Below, one piece after another: positions 8,747 through 19,170 of a stretch of DNA of 63,635 nucleotides. The notes beneath the pieces are model-generated. The model did not search any database. It saw nothing but the letters and a program-made list of their open reading frames with translations, and was not told the origin of the DNA. Origin of the DNA: Gallionellaceae bacterium (GTDB taxonomy: Bacteria; Pseudomonadota; Gammaproteobacteria; Burkholderiales; Gallionellaceae); assembly GCA_030834965.1 (NCBI GenBank), contig JAUQWW010000095.1:1-63635 (forward strand). Direction: 5' to 3'. Position 1 is the stretch's first letter. Every line of letters begins with the position of its first letter. The position numbers and the translations under genes are program-made.

Positions 8747-8912
8747 TTGTCGACTCCTCAATAGTAAAGTAACAGTCATGAAAGTTGGCATGCAGGTCAT
8801 GCCCCACCGCATGCAGACCGCCCCCGCGGGTGTCTTGCATGGGGTTGACTATAGTGATTGTTCGTAGTAAATAAAACTTAATGTTGTTAACACCTAGAAT
8901 ATACTTTTGTAA
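8747..8912. promoter_or_regulatory. cbbL-cbbR divergent control region with a CbbR-type box
   Basis: The dyad TTAATGTTGTTAA at 8878-8890 fits the LysR-family T-N11-A pattern with TTAA on both sides. On the minus strand, TTTTAT and TATAGT spaced by 17 bases, just downstream of the box, are a weak candidate for the cbbL promoter. The leader also holds two direct copies of GCATGCAG. The assignment to CbbR is from position and pattern only. Confidence 0.5.
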
Positions 8913-9827
8913 ATGATTTATCACTGCACGCTGCAACAGCTCCGCATCTTCGAGGCCGTGGCCCGGCTCCGCAGCTATACGCGCGCGGCGGAAGAGCTTT
9001 ATCTGACGCAGCCGGCCGTCCATATCCAGATCAAGCGCCTGGAGGAGAACATGGGCTTGCCGCTGATCGAGCAGGTGGGCAAGAAACTCCTGCTGACCCG
9101 GGCCGGGGAGGAGGTCTACGACGCTGCGCTGGGCGTGATCACCCGCCTCAAGACCCTCTCGGGCAGGCTGTCGGACATGAAGGGCAAGGTGGCCGGGCCG
9201 CTGAAAGTGGCGGTGGTCACTTCTGCCAAATTTTTCATGCCGCATTTGCTCGGGAATTTCCTGCGCGAGTACCCGGATGTTCATCCGCAACTCACCGTCA
9301 CCAACCGCGCGCGTGCGGTCGAGCGTTTGCAGAACAACCTGGACGATTTTGTGGTCATGGGTCAGGTGCCGGATCATATGGCGCTGACGGTTCAGCCATT
9401 CATGGAAAACATTCTGGTGCCCATTGCGCATCCGGATCATCCTCTGGCGAAAGAAAAGGCGATCCCGCTGGAAAAGTTTGCGGCCGAGAGATTTCTGATG
9501 CGCGAGAGCGGATCCGGTACGCGCGCCGTAACCGAGCGCCTGTTTGCCGAGCATGGATTGGCGCCGGTAAACACGTATATGGAGCTCGGGTCGAGCGAGG
9601 CCGTCAAGCAGGGTGTCATGGCCGGGCTTGGGGTGTCAGTCCTTTCCACCAGCAGCATTGCCCTGGAGACAGAGACCGGCCGCATCGCCATACTGGATGT
9701 GCAGCACTTTCCCTTGCGCCGGATGTGGTATGCGGCGCATCTGAAAGGCAAGCAGCTCGGGCTGACCGCGAGTGTGTTTCTGGATTATCTGATGCAGGTG
9801 GGAAGCCGCGAACCTTCACCGAAATGA
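8913..9827 (+). CDS. cbbR: CbbR, LysR-type regulator of the cbb operon
   Basis: The 304-residue product has an N-terminal winged helix (LQQLRIFEAVARLRSYTRAA; LTQPAVHIQIKRLEE, residues about 5-60) and a periplasmic-binding-like effector domain with GSGTRAVTERLF near residue 195. LysR regulators divergent from cbbL normally activate the Calvin operon and sense metabolites such as RuBP or NADPH. The ATG at 8913 has no clear ribosome site. It is transcribed away from cbbL across a 166-base intergenic region that holds the proposed operator. Confidence 0.92.
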   Translation: MIYHCTLQQLRIFEAVARLRSYTRAAEELYLTQPAVHIQIKRLEENMGLPLIEQVGKKLLLTRAGEEVYDAALGVITRLKTLSGRLSDMKGKVAGPLKVAVVTSAKFFMPHLLGNFLREYPDVHPQLTVTNRARAVERLQNNLDDFVVMGQVPDHMALTVQPFMENILVPIAHPDHPLAKEKAIPLEKFAAERFLMRESGSGTRAVTERLFAEHGLAPVNTYMELGSSEAVKQGVMAGLGVSVLSTSSIALETETGRIAILDVQHFPLRRMWYAAHLKGKQLGLTASVFLDYLMQVGSREPSPK

Positions 9828-9947
9828 CAACGGGTGCGATGCTGCCGCGGAATATTGGGCTCATGCAGTGCGACATCTGTTGCAAAGCCTGATAAAATAA
9901 CGGGCTGTTTCCTTTGATTAACTTAATTTACGTTTGGAGAAAGTAGC

Positions 9948-10373
9948 ATGGCCGTTGAGCGCACCCTGTCCATTATCAAACCCGATGCTGTCGCCAAGAA
10001 TGTGATCGGTCAGATTTATACCCGTTTTGAGAACGCCGGCCTGAAAGTCGTGGCTGCACGCATGGTGCAATTGTCGCGTGCCGATGCAGAAGGTTTTTAT
10101 GCGGTTCACCGCGCACGCCCGTTCTTCAACGATCTGGTGAATTTCATGATTTCCGGCCCGGTGATGGTGCAGGTGCTGGAAGGCGAAGGCGCGGTTTTGA
10201 AGAATCGCGACCTGATGGGCGCCACCGACCCGAAGAAGGCTGACAAGGGCACCATCCGCGCCGACTTTGCCGACAGCATTGACGCGAATGCCGTGCATGG
10301 CTCCGACGCGGCAGAGACCGCTGCGGTGGAGATCGCCTATTTCTTCCCGAGCATGAACGTCTATTCGCGCTAA
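9948..10373 (+). CDS. ndk: Nucleoside diphosphate kinase
   Basis: Ndk transfers the gamma phosphate of ATP to NDPs through a phospho-histidine. The 141-residue length is normal, and the catalytic His117 lies in [12 protein letters not shown]. The start ATG follows GGAGAAAGTAGC. Its TAA overlaps the rlmN ATG by one base, so translation is probably coupled; ndk-rlmN-pilF is a conserved order in this group. Confidence 0.98.
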   Translation: MAVERTLSIIKPDAVAKNVIGQIYTRFENAGLKVVAARMVQLSRADAEGFYAVHRARPFFNDLVNFMISGPVMVQVLEGEGAVLKNRDLMGATDPKKADKGTIRADFADSIDANAVHGSDAAETAAVEIAYFFPSMNVYSR

Positions 10374-11455
10374 TGGCCGAGAACCTCCTCAATTTTGATG
10401 CCGAGCAGTTGACTGCCTGGTTCGCGCAGCAGGGCGAAAAGCCCTTTCGCGCGCGCCAGGTGCTGCGCTGGATATACAAGAACGGGGAGTCCGATTTTGA
10501 TGCGATGAGCGACCTGGCTCAATCGCTGCGTAGCAAACTCAAGGAAACCGCCTGCATCGTCGCGCCCAAAGTCATGCGCGAGGAGCTGTCGGAGGACGGC
10601 ACGCGCAAATGGCTGCTCGACGTGGGCACCGGCAATGCGGTGGAAACGGTGTTCATTCCCGAAACAGACCGGGGCACGCTGTGCGTCTCGACGCAGGCCG
10701 GCTGCGCGCTTGACTGCGCATTCTGTTCGACTGGCAAGCAGGGTTTTAGCCGCAACCTGTCAACCGCAGAAATCATCGGCCAGCTATGGTGGGCCAACCG
10801 CGAAATAGGGCGCGCATCCGACGGCAACTGGCCAATTACCAACGTGGTGCTGATGGGCATGGGCGAGCCGCTGGCGAATTTCGACAACACTGTGAGTGCG
10901 CTGCGCCTGATGCTGGATGACAATGCCTATGGCCTGTCGCGCCGCCGCGTGACGGTATCCACTTCCGGCATTGTGCCCGCCATGGACCGTCTGCGCGACG
11001 AATGCCCGGTGGCGCTGGCCGTGTCGCTGCATGCGCCCAACGATGCGCTGCGCGATGTGCTGGTACCGATCAATCGCAAGTATCCGCTGCGCGAGCTGAT
11101 GGCGGCGTGCCTGCGTTATCTGGAACGTGCGCCGCGCGATTTCGTGACCTTCGAGTATGTGATGCTGGAAGGCGTGAACGATAGCCTGCAACACGCGCGT
11201 GAGCTGATCGCGCTGGTGCGCGACGTGCCGTGCAAATTCAACCTGATTCCGTACAACCCCATTCCGCAGGCGCCATACCGGCGTTCCAGCGCGGAAGCGG
11301 TGCGCCGTTTCCGCGATGTGCTGATGGAGGCCGGCATTGTTACCACCATACGCAAGACTCGCGGTGACGACATTGCCGCAGCCTGTGGGCAGCTGGCGGG
11401 GCAGGTTCAGGACAAAACGCGGAGAACACACCGGTTGATGGAGGTCGGCACATGA
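10373..11455 (+). CDS. rlmN: Dual-specificity RNA methyltransferase RlmN
   Basis: This radical SAM enzyme methylates C2 of A2503 in 23S rRNA and of A37 in some tRNAs. The 4Fe-4S motif CALDCAFC gives Cys111, Cys115 and Cys118; the methyl-carrying catalytic Cys lies near residue 338 in AAACGQLAG. The 360-residue length is typical. It overlaps ndk by one base at the start and pilF by four bases (ATGA) at the end. Confidence 0.97.
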   Translation: MAENLLNFDAEQLTAWFAQQGEKPFRARQVLRWIYKNGESDFDAMSDLAQSLRSKLKETACIVAPKVMREELSEDGTRKWLLDVGTGNAVETVFIPETDRGTLCVSTQAGCALDCAFCSTGKQGFSRNLSTAEIIGQLWWANREIGRASDGNWPITNVVLMGMGEPLANFDNTVSALRLMLDDNAYGLSRRRVTVSTSGIVPAMDRLRDECPVALAVSLHAPNDALRDVLVPINRKYPLRELMAACLRYLERAPRDFVTFEYVMLEGVNDSLQHARELIALVRDVPCKFNLIPYNPIPQAPYRRSSAEAVRRFRDVLMEAGIVTTIRKTRGDDIAAACGQLAGQVQDKTRRTHRLMEVGT

Positions 11456-12231
11456 GGTTGCTTGCGCATATGACATTACCGGCTGTTGTTCTGCTTGTTG
11501 CGGGCCTGGGCGGATGCGCTACGCAACCGGGCAATTCAAGCAGTCAACTGTCCCTGACGCGTTCGCAGGCCAGCGCGAAGGTGCACACCGAACTGGCCGC
11601 GCAATATTATGAGCGCGCCCAGCTTGGCATAGCGCTGCAGGAACTGAATCTGGCGTTACAGGCTGAGCCCAACTACGCACCGGCCTATAACGTGCGTGGC
11701 TTGGTGCATATGGCGTTGCGCGAGGACAAGGAGGCGGATGCGGACTTCAGACACAGCCTGCAGCTCGATGCCAACGATTCGGAGGCGCATAACAATTACG
11801 GCTGGTTCCTGTGCCAGCGCGGACGTGAGCGTGAGTCTGCCAGGCATTTTCTGGCGGCATTGAAAAACCCGCTCTATGCCACACCGGGAAAGGCTTACCT
11901 GAATGCGGGCGTGTGTTCGAGAAAAGCGGGCGAACTGAAAGACGCCGAAGAGTTTTTTCAAAAAGCTTTGCTCTTTCAGCCTGACATGCCGGAGGCGCTG
12001 ATCGGGTTGGCGGATTTGAGCTTTGCCAACGGTGATTATGCGGGTGCAAAATCCTATTTCACACGCTTTGTGCAGAACACCCCAACTCCTTTGAGCGCAG
12101 AGAATCTGTGGCTGGCGGTGCGCATCGAGCGCAGGCTGGGCGATAAGAATGCCGAAGATAGCTATGCGTTGCAACTGAGCAAGCGCTTTCCGGACTCGCG
12201 TGAAACCCAACTGATGCTGCAAGGAAAATGA
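11452..12231 (+). CDS. pilF: Type IV pilus biogenesis lipoprotein PilF/PilW, TPR protein
   Basis: A lipoprotein signal peptide ends at the lipobox LGGC (Cys22). The mature part holds about five to six TPR-like repeats (for example [20 protein letters not shown], and [20 protein letters not shown]). PilF/PilW is the outer-membrane pilotin that helps the PilQ secretin assemble. Position between rlmN and rodZ is the usual one for pilF in beta- and gammaproteobacteria. It overlaps both neighbours by four bases. Confidence 0.9.
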   Translation: MRLLAHMTLPAVVLLVAGLGGCATQPGNSSSQLSLTRSQASAKVHTELAAQYYERAQLGIALQELNLALQAEPNYAPAYNVRGLVHMALREDKEADADFRHSLQLDANDSEAHNNYGWFLCQRGRERESARHFLAALKNPLYATPGKAYLNAGVCSRKAGELKDAEEFFQKALLFQPDMPEALIGLADLSFANGDYAGAKSYFTRFVQNTPTPLSAENLWLAVRIERRLGDKNAEDSYALQLSKRFPDSRETQLMLQGK

Positions 12232-13193
12232 TGGCTGACGATCAAGATAATACTACCGACAATGTTCCGAGCGAGGCACTTGGCAATGCCGAGGCGCAGC
12301 CTGTCAGCGTAGGCACCGTGCTGCGTGAAGCACGGGAGCGACAAGGCCTGAGCGTAGACGAAGTGGTCAGCCGCATCAAGTTCGCGCCGCGCCAAATTGC
12401 GGCGCTGGAGGCAGACGATTTTGCTCAGTTGCCGGAAATTGCTTTCGTGCGCGGTTTCGTGCGCAGCTATGCCAGATTATTGCAGCTTGACTCAGCACCC
12501 TTGCTGGCGGCATTGCCTCATGCGCCCGCGCAGACCGTGCTGGCCGCAGCGGAAAATGCTTTGCCTGAGGTGCCTTTCCCAACTGACTATTCTTCGCGCA
12601 AGCCCAATATCATCTGGCTGGCGGCGGCGCTTGTGGTGGCGGTCGCTCTGGCGTTATTCATGTTGCTGAACGGCAGCGGGTCGAATGCGCCGAGTCCCCC
12701 AGTTGAGCCGCAGGTCAAGGTAGAAACGCTGGAGCTTACATCTGTGGAAGTGCTGCCCGATTCCGCGGTGCTACCTGTCTCGCCTTCCGGTGTGAGCGCT
12801 GTGCCGGCTCAGGCATCCGTTACTCCGGCAAGTTCAGTCGCGGCGGTTATTTCGCCAGAGGTTAAAGCATCTGTGGAATTGTCAGCCCCGTCGCTGCGCA
12901 TCGACCATTCCGCTGTCCAGGCGATGCAGAAGAAGCCGGAAGCCGTGCCCGGCTCTGCTGGCGCCATACGCATGACGTTTGATGATGATTCGTGGGTAGA
13001 GGTAACGGACAAGGATGGCAAAATATTGCTGTCACAAATCAACCCGCGTGGCAGCGAACAGAATCTCGATGGCAAGGCGCCATTCTCGTTGGTGATTGGC
13101 CGTGCCACGGCGGTGCGCCTGTATTACAAGGGCAAGCAAATCGATTTGGTGCCCCATACCAAAATCTCGACCGCCCGTGTGACCCTGGAGTAA
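12228..13193 (+). CDS. rodZ: RodZ-like cytoskeleton/cell-shape protein
   Basis: The 321-residue product has an N-terminal helix-turn-helix of the RodZ type (VLREARERQGLSVDEVVSRI, residues about 27-46), a single membrane helix near residues 127-148 (IIWLAAALVVAVALALFMLL), a Pro/Val/Ser-rich periplasmic linker, and a C-terminal DUF4115 domain (DDDSWVEVTDKDGKILLSQ). RodZ links MreB filaments to the inner membrane. The start at 12228 overlaps the pilF stop; the next codon, ATG 12231, is equally possible. Confidence 0.9.
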   Translation: MMADDQDNTTDNVPSEALGNAEAQPVSVGTVLREARERQGLSVDEVVSRIKFAPRQIAALEADDFAQLPEIAFVRGFVRSYARLLQLDSAPLLAALPHAPAQTVLAAAENALPEVPFPTDYSSRKPNIIWLAAALVVAVALALFMLLNGSGSNAPSPPVEPQVKVETLELTSVEVLPDSAVLPVSPSGVSAVPAQASVTPASSVAAVISPEVKASVELSAPSLRIDHSAVQAMQKKPEAVPGSAGAIRMTFDDDSWVEVTDKDGKILLSQINPRGSEQNLDGKAPFSLVIGRATAVRLYYKGKQIDLVPHTKISTARVTLE

Positions 13194-13196
13194 TCG

Positions 13197-14429
13197 ATGG
13201 GCATTCCTGTGCAACGCCGTAAGGCGCAACGTGTCATGGTCGGCAATGTCGCCATCGGCGGGGTTTCGCCCATCGTGGTGCAATCCATGACCAACACTGA
13301 TACGGCGGATGCCGCAGGCACTGCGCGTCAAGTGTTCGAGCTGGCAGAAGCCGGTTCCGAGCTGGTGCGCATCACCGTGAATACCCCCGAGGCTGCCGCA
13401 CAAGTGGCGCGCATTCGTGAGCAACTGGATAGTCTGGGTTGCAACGTGCCGCTGATCGGAGATTTTCATTACAACGGCCACCGCTTGCTGACCGACTTCC
13501 CTGATTGTGCGCAGGCCTTGGCGAAATATCGCATCAATCCGGGCAATGTCGGGCGCAATCGTAAGGAAGAAGACCCGTTTTCGATCATGATAGAAGCGGC
13601 TTGCCGCTACGATAAGCCGGTGCGCATCGGCGTGAACTGGGGCAGTCTCGACCAGAATCTGGTGGTGCGCATGATGGACGAGAATGCCAGACTGCCGCAG
13701 CCGCAAGAAGCTGCCGCAGTGACGCGCGAGGCGCTGATCGTGTCTGCGTTGAATAGCGCGAAGCGCGCCGAGGAGCTGGGTTTGCCGCACGACCGTATCG
13801 TGCTTTCCTGCAAGGTGAGCGAGGTGCAGGATTTGATCGCGGTATACCGCGAACTGGCCCGGCGCTGTGATTATGCGCTGCACCTTGGGCTGACCGAGGC
13901 CGGCATGGGCTCCAAGGGGATTGTTGCTTCCACCGCCGCACTGGCTGTGCTGCTGCAGGAGGGAATCGGCGACACGATCCGCGTTTCGCTTACGCCCGAA
14001 CCAGGCGGCGACCGCACCCAGGAAGTGATTGTTGCGCAGGAAATTCTGCAAACCATGGGGCTGCGCGCGTTCACGCCGATGGTCATTGCCTGCCCCGGCT
14101 GCGGGCGCACCACCAGCACGGTGTTCCAGGAACTGGCGCAGAGCATCCAGAATTATCTGCGTGCGCAGATGCCGATCTGGCGCGGCCAATATGCCGGCGT
14201 GGAGGATATGAACGTGGCGGTCATGGGCTGCATCGTCAATGGTCCCGGCGAAAGCAAGCTTGCCAACATCGGCATCAGCCTGCCGGGTACCGGCGAGAAT
14301 CCTGCCGCGCCTGTGTACGTGGACGGCGAGAAAGTGACGACCTTGCGCGGCGACAATATCGCGCAGGAATTCCAGAAGATCGTGGATGAGTATGTTGCCC
14401 GGAAGTATGTGAAGCGGATTGAGAGTTAA
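13197..14429 (+). CDS. ispG: 4-hydroxy-3-methylbut-2-enyl diphosphate synthase
   Basis: IspG (GcpE) reduces MEcPP to HMBPP in the MEP isoprenoid route using a 4Fe-4S cluster. Cluster cysteines are in CPGCGRT (about residues 298 and 301) and [10 protein letters not shown] (about 344). The 410-residue length is normal. It starts four bases after rodZ in the same operon. Confidence 0.97.
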   Translation: MGIPVQRRKAQRVMVGNVAIGGVSPIVVQSMTNTDTADAAGTARQVFELAEAGSELVRITVNTPEAAAQVARIREQLDSLGCNVPLIGDFHYNGHRLLTDFPDCAQALAKYRINPGNVGRNRKEEDPFSIMIEAACRYDKPVRIGVNWGSLDQNLVVRMMDENARLPQPQEAAAVTREALIVSALNSAKRAEELGLPHDRIVLSCKVSEVQDLIAVYRELARRCDYALHLGLTEAGMGSKGIVASTAALAVLLQEGIGDTIRVSLTPEPGGDRTQEVIVAQEILQTMGLRAFTPMVIACPGCGRTTSTVFQELAQSIQNYLRAQMPIWRGQYAGVEDMNVAVMGCIVNGPGESKLANIGISLPGTGENPAAPVYVDGEKVTTLRGDNIAQEFQKIVDEYVARKYVKRIES

Positions 14430-14538
14430 GAGGTACAAAACCATTCGCCCCAGAGAAAACCGAGAGGAAGAACGTAAATATTTTTCGGGTTTTTTTATTT
14501 TTGATTTTCCTCTGTGTCTCTGTGGTTAGATTTCGAAT
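14430..14538. repeat. ispG-hisS gap with a CTCTGTG-type short repeat
   Basis: Bases 14511-14528 read CCTCTGTGTCTCTGTGGT, a wording often dispersed in proteobacterial intergenic DNA. A related CGTGGTCTCTGTGGCTT lies before fumC at 48494-48510. Upstream, CAGAGAAAACCGAGAGGAAG at 14452-14471 is an imperfect inverted partner, so a weak hairpin with a U-rich middle is possible. The hisS start follows directly. Confidence 0.45.
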
Positions 14539-15807
14539 ATGACTGACAACAAAACCTTGCAAGCCGTGCGCGGCATGAATGACATCCTGCCGGACGAGGC
14601 GGGCCTCTGGCTGTGGTTCGAGGACGTGGTGCGGGAGTGGCTGGAAAGCTACGGTTACCGCAATATCCGCATGCCGCTGTTGGAGCCGACTGCGTTGTTC
14701 AAGCGCGCTATCGGTGAGGTGACCGACATCGTCGAGAAGGAGATGTACAGCTTTGAGGACAGCCTCAACGGCGACCAACTCACGCTGCGCCCGGAAGGCA
14801 CGGCTTCCTGCGTGCGCGCCGCGCTGCAGCACAACCTGCTGTACAATGCGCCGCAGCGTTTGTACTACAGCGGGCCGATGTTCCGCCATGAACGGCCGCA
14901 GAAGGGGCGTTACCGCCAGTTTCACCAGATCGGCGTGGAAGCCTTGGGCTTTGCCGGCCCCGACATTGATGCCGAGCAGATACTGATGTGCGCGCGCCTT
15001 TGGCACAAGCTGGGATTGCCGGATGTCACTCTGCAGATCAATACACTGGGCGATGTGGCGGCACGGCAGCGTCATCGTGACAAGCTGATTGCGTTTTTCG
15101 GGCAGCACAGCGCCGATCTGGATGCCGATGCAACGCGGCGCCTGCACAGCAATCCGCTGCGCATCCTCGACAGCAAGAATCCGGCAATGCAGGAACTGAT
15201 TGGCGGCGCACCCAGACTGATGGATGAGCTGGAAGACGACGCGCTCAGTCATTTCGAGGGGGTGCAGGCTGTTTTGACACGCCACGAGGTGCCGTTCGAA
15301 ATCAATACGCGCCTGGTACGCGGCCTGGATTACTACAACCGCACCGTGTTCGAATGGGTTACCACGCGCCTCGGCGCGCAGGGCACCATCTGCGCCGGCG
15401 GGCGCTTTGACGGTCTGATCGAACAGATCGGCGGCAAACCTCAGCCTGCCTGCGGATTTGCCATGGGCATCGAACGCCTGCTGGCGCTGTTGCAGGAAGA
15501 GGGCATGGAGAGCCCTCCTGTGCCGCTGGACGTGTACCTGGTGCACCAGGGCGAATTGGCGGACAGCATGGCGAGTATGGTGGCGGAGCAGTTGCGCGAT
15601 GCGGGCTTGCGCGTGCTGCTGCATTGCGGCGGCGGCAGCTTCAAGTCGCAGATGAAAAAGGCGGATGCCAGCAGCGCAAGCTACGCGGTCATCATCGGCG
15701 ATGACGAGGCACGGGCAGGAATGGCCACACTCAAGCCGCTGCGTGGCGGTGAGCAGGTGAAAGTGGTGCTCGGCGAATTGCCGGGAAGAATTGCCGCGAA
15801 GAATTGA
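14539..15807 (+). CDS. hisS: Histidyl-tRNA synthetase
   Basis: A class II synthetase of 422 residues. Class II motif 1 lies around [15 protein letters not shown], motif 2 in the [16 protein letters not shown] loop, and the histidine-specific motifs [12 protein letters not shown] and GGRFDGL follow. The C-terminal anticodon-binding domain has the VYLVHQGE start. It belongs to the ispG-hisS-yfgM-bamB-der run. Confidence 0.97.
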   Translation: MTDNKTLQAVRGMNDILPDEAGLWLWFEDVVREWLESYGYRNIRMPLLEPTALFKRAIGEVTDIVEKEMYSFEDSLNGDQLTLRPEGTASCVRAALQHNLLYNAPQRLYYSGPMFRHERPQKGRYRQFHQIGVEALGFAGPDIDAEQILMCARLWHKLGLPDVTLQINTLGDVAARQRHRDKLIAFFGQHSADLDADATRRLHSNPLRILDSKNPAMQELIGGAPRLMDELEDDALSHFEGVQAVLTRHEVPFEINTRLVRGLDYYNRTVFEWVTTRLGAQGTICAGGRFDGLIEQIGGKPQPACGFAMGIERLLALLQEEGMESPPVPLDVYLVHQGELADSMASMVAEQLRDAGLRVLLHCGGGSFKSQMKKADASSASYAVIIGDDEARAGMATLKPLRGGEQVKVVLGELPGRIAAKN

Positions 15808-15858
15808 TGGTCATTTCAGGAAAAATTTCGGTTAAACATTAGGGCAAGGATACAAAAA

Positions 15859-16497
15859 ATGGCAACACTCGATTTGCAGGAACAGGAACAGGTAGATGCA
15901 TTCAAGGCGTGGTGGAAAGACAATGGCAGAACGGTGTTGTGGACGCTGGCACTGGTGATAGGCGGGATCATTGGAACGCAAGCGTGGCAATCTTACAAAG
16001 TGACCAAGCGAACCGAGGCCGCCATGATGTTTTCCGAATTGATGAAACAGGCTGCCAGCAACGATCCAAAGCGCATCAACGATGCAGCAGCGGCAGTAAT
16101 CGATAAGTACGGTTCCAGCGCTTACGCACCGCGGGCTGCACTGGTGGCGGCGCAGGCCAATATCCAGGCCAGGGATGCGGCGCGTGCCAAGACGCAATTG
16201 CAATGGGTGATCGACCATGCCGATGAGGACGGGTTAAAAAATGTGGCCAGGCTCAAGCTGGCCAGCGTGCTGCTGGACGAGAAAAATTATGCCGATGCGC
16301 TCAAGCTGCTTGATGCGACCCATGCGGACGCATACACCGGCCTGTATGTCGATCTCAAGGGGGATGTGCTGAATGCGCAGGGCAAGACCGAGGAAGCGCG
16401 CGCCGCATACCAGGATGCGTTCAACAGGCTCGATGCCAAGAGCATGTACCGCAGCCTGATCCAGATGAAACTGGATGCGCTCGGAGGCGCGAAGTGA
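15859..16497 (+). CDS. yfgM: YfgM-like ancillary SecYEG translocon/periplasmic chaperone protein
   Basis: The 212-residue product has a cytoplasmic N-terminus, one membrane helix (TVLWTLALVIGGIIGTQAW, residues about 30-48) and a periplasmic TPR-like domain (DUF2133 type). YfgM sits at SecYEG with PpiD and is placed before bamB in many proteobacteria, as here. Its stop overlaps the bamB start by four bases. Confidence 0.88.
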   Translation: MATLDLQEQEQVDAFKAWWKDNGRTVLWTLALVIGGIIGTQAWQSYKVTKRTEAAMMFSELMKQAASNDPKRINDAAAAVIDKYGSSAYAPRAALVAAQANIQARDAARAKTQLQWVIDHADEDGLKNVARLKLASVLLDEKNYADALKLLDATHADAYTGLYVDLKGDVLNAQGKTEEARAAYQDAFNRLDAKSMYRSLIQMKLDALGGAK

Positions 16498-17639
16498 CAT
16501 TCCGCACCCCTGCCATAGCTGCGCTGCTGATTGTGTTGCTGGCTGGTTGCTCGACTTTTCTGGACAACATATCCGGCACAAAGCCAAAGGTGCCGGCCAA
16601 GCTTGTTGAATTCAAGCAGACCGCCACGCTTCAACTGCGCTGGAGCAGCGACATCGGCAAGTCGGGCAGCAATGCGTTGCAGCCGGCAGTAATGGGCGGC
16701 GCGGTCTATGCTGCAAATGCGAAGGGCGATGTGTTCCGCCTGGAGGGCACGACGGGCAAGCAGTTGTGGCGTGCCAATGCGGGATTTGCCGTTACCGCCG
16801 GGGTAGGAACGGGTGATGGTCTGGTTCTGGCCGGTGGTGAAAAAGGTGACCTAGCGGCATTTGAAGAGGATGGCAAGCTGCGCTGGAAGGTCAAGGTTTC
16901 GAGCGAAATATTGAGCGCGCCGCGGGTAGCCAATGGGATTGTGGTGGTGCGCACCGGGGACGGACGCATTGCCGGGTTGAGTGCGCTGGATGGCAGGCGC
17001 CAGTGGCTCTATGAGCGTGCCACGCCCTCGCTGATTGTGCGCAGCCATGGCGGCGTCAGCATTGCGAACGGCACCGTATACGCCGGTTTTGCCGCGGGCA
17101 AGCTGGCGGCAATCGGACTGAATAATGGCATTGTCATATGGGAGGCGGCGGTGTCGCAGCCGCGCGGCAATACCGAACTGGAGCGCATCAGTGACATTAC
17201 CAGCGCGCCGGTGGTGGATGATGACCAGGTTTGCGCCGTGGCCTTCCAGGGGCGTGCGGCATGCTTCGACCTGAAGCGGGGCAGCCTGCTGTGGAGCCGG
17301 GAACTGTCCAGCGACAAGGGCATGGCCTTGCAGGGAAAGTATCTCTATGTGACCGATGCCAACGGCGTGGTGTCCGCGCTGGACAAGAGCAGCGGCAGTT
17401 CGCTGTGGAAGAATGACCAACTGTCCTTGCGATCCGTTTCTGCACCTTATGTGCCCGGCAAGCATGTGGTGGTAGGCGATTTTGAAGGCTATCTGCATGC
17501 TCTGGGCCTCGAGGATGGCAGCCTGGCGGCCCGCATCAGGGCCGATAGCAGCGCCATCCTGGCGGCACCTGTAGAACTCGACGGCGGCGTGCTGGTGCAG
17601 ACCAGCGGCGGCGGTTTGTACTCGGTGGCGATCCACTAA
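16494..17639 (+). CDS. bamB: BamB, outer membrane assembly lipoprotein
   Basis: A lipobox LLAGC marks Cys19 as the lipidated residue. The mature part is an eight-bladed PQQ-like beta-propeller, with repeated G-K-x-L-W blades (GKQLWRANAG; GRRQWLYERA; GSSLWKNDQL). BamB supports BamA during beta-barrel insertion. The 381-residue length is normal, and the order yfgM-bamB-der is the conserved one. Confidence 0.95.
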   Translation: MTFRTPAIAALLIVLLAGCSTFLDNISGTKPKVPAKLVEFKQTATLQLRWSSDIGKSGSNALQPAVMGGAVYAANAKGDVFRLEGTTGKQLWRANAGFAVTAGVGTGDGLVLAGGEKGDLAAFEEDGKLRWKVKVSSEILSAPRVANGIVVVRTGDGRIAGLSALDGRRQWLYERATPSLIVRSHGGVSIANGTVYAGFAAGKLAAIGLNNGIVIWEAAVSQPRGNTELERISDITSAPVVDDDQVCAVAFQGRAACFDLKRGSLLWSRELSSDKGMALQGKYLYVTDANGVVSALDKSSGSSLWKNDQLSLRSVSAPYVPGKHVVVGDFEGYLHALGLEDGSLAARIRADSSAILAAPVELDGGVLVQTSGGGLYSVAIH

Positions 17640-17732
17640 CTATTTTCAGCCTTCTTCCGCGCTTTAGCGCAACCCATCTTCTGCTTGCGGGAGAAGGGCC
17701 GGGGGAGAGGGATTCATAACCGGAAGCCTGAT
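17640..17732. repeat. bamB-der gap with a degenerate GC-rich palindromic repeat
   Basis: The segment around 17682-17710 (GCTTGCGGGAGAAGG then GGGGGAGAGGG) resembles the right half of the palindromic repeat class inserted in cbbO at 5108-5155. The left half seems decayed. It ends 22 bases before the der start. Confidence 0.5.
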
Positions 17733-19133
17733 ATGTTGCCCACCCTGGTTTTAGTCGGACGTCCCAACGTCGGCAAATCCACATTGTTCAATCGCCTCAC
17801 GCGCAGCCGCGACGCCCTGGTGGCAGACCAGCCTGGGCTGACGCGCGACCGCCACTATGGACGCGGACGCGTCGGCGAACGGCCTTTTCTGGTGGTGGAC
17901 ACCGGTGGCCTGGAGCCTGTTGCCAAGGAAGGCATACTGTTCGAGATGGCCAAGCAGACGCGCCAAGCGGTGGACGAAGCAGACATCGTGCTGTTTCTGG
18001 TGGATGGCCGCCAGGGACTGACCCCGCAGGACAAAATCATCGCCGAGCAATTGCGCAAAACCGGGCGCCCCGTGCTGCTGCTGGTCAACAAGGCAGAGGG
18101 CATGCAGCGCGTTGCCGTCACCAACGAATTTTTCGAGCTGGGCCTGGGCGAACCGCTGCCGATCTCCTCGGCGCATGGCGATAATGTGAGCGAGATGGTA
18201 GAACTCGCGCTGGAAGAATTGCCGCCGCAGGAAGAGATTGAAGAGAAAGAATCCGATCATCCCAAGCTGGCCATCGTCGGCCGACCCAACGTCGGTAAGT
18301 CCACGCTGGTGAATGCGATCCTGGGCGAAGAGCGGGTCATTGCGTACGACCAGCCCGGCACGACGCGCGACAGCATTTACATCGACTTTGAGCGCGCAGG
18401 AAAGCACTACACCATCATCGACACTGCCGGCGTGCGCCGGCGCGGCAAGATCGACGAAGCCATCGAAAAATTTTCCGTGATAAAAACCCTGCAAGCGGTG
18501 GAAGACGCCAACGTAGTGGTGCTGGTAGTGGATGCGCAGCAGGCCATTACCGAGCAGGATGCGCACATCGCCGACTTTGTGCTGCAAGCGGGAAGGGCCC
18601 TGGTGCTGGCAGTGAACAAGTGGGATGGCCTGGACGATTACCAGCGCGACACCGTCAAGCGCGACATCGACCGCAAGCTGCATTTCCTCAGCTTCGCCAA
18701 GCTGCATTTCATCTCGGCACTGCACGGCAACGGCGTGCCCGGCGTGCTGAAGTCGGTGGATCAGGCGTATGCCGCCGCGATGGCCAAGATGCCCACTCCA
18801 AAGCTGACGCGGGTGCTCATCGACGCAGTGGAAAAGCAGCAGCCCCCGCGTGGGCAGTTCCGCCCCAAGATGCGCTATGCCCATCAGGGCGGCAGCAACC
18901 CGCCGCTGATTGTGATTCACGGCAGCGCGCTGGACAAAATTCCGGATAGCTACCGGCGCTATCTGGAACGCACTTTCTGCGAAGCATTCAACCTGCAAGG
19001 TACGCCGCTCAGGATCGAATTCAAGGCGGGCAAGAATCCGTTTGCCAACAAGGCGCCCAAGCCGCTCACCGAAAGCGAGGAGCGCGCCGCCCATCGCGCG
19101 CGCATTCGCGGGCGCAGGCTGTACGGCCGCTGA
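17733..19133 (+). CDS. der: Ribosome-assembly GTPase Der (EngA)
   Basis: Der has two tandem GTPase domains and a KH-like C-terminal domain and acts in 50S maturation. GRPNVGKST occurs at residues 9-17 and again near 183, with DTAG/DTGG and NKWD/NKAE motifs after each. The start chosen is ATG 17733 ([11 protein letters not shown]) with GGAAG upstream, giving 466 residues; the ORF could extend upstream but only into repeat sequence. Confidence 0.97.
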   Translation: MLPTLVLVGRPNVGKSTLFNRLTRSRDALVADQPGLTRDRHYGRGRVGERPFLVVDTGGLEPVAKEGILFEMAKQTRQAVDEADIVLFLVDGRQGLTPQDKIIAEQLRKTGRPVLLLVNKAEGMQRVAVTNEFFELGLGEPLPISSAHGDNVSEMVELALEELPPQEEIEEKESDHPKLAIVGRPNVGKSTLVNAILGEERVIAYDQPGTTRDSIYIDFERAGKHYTIIDTAGVRRRGKIDEAIEKFSVIKTLQAVEDANVVVLVVDAQQAITEQDAHIADFVLQAGRALVLAVNKWDGLDDYQRDTVKRDIDRKLHFLSFAKLHFISALHGNGVPGVLKSVDQAYAAAMAKMPTPKLTRVLIDAVEKQQPPRGQFRPKMRYAHQGGSNPPLIVIHGSALDKIPDSYRRYLERTFCEAFNLQGTPLRIEFKAGKNPFANKAPKPLTESEERAAHRARIRGRRLYGR

Positions 19134-19170
19134 GGAGATTTATCGGCTGTTGGTCGTGAGCGCGGGACGG

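Noticed and set aside
13032-17636. Long minus-strand open frames opposite ispG, hisS and bamB (for example 13032-14444, 14275-15624 and 16851-17636)
   Set aside because: They are antisense to clear genes, rich in Ala, Arg and His as expected from GC-rich shadows, and match no family I know.
17751-19094. 447-codon minus-strand frame opposite der
   Set aside because: It mirrors the der coding sequence exactly and has no ribosome site or domain.
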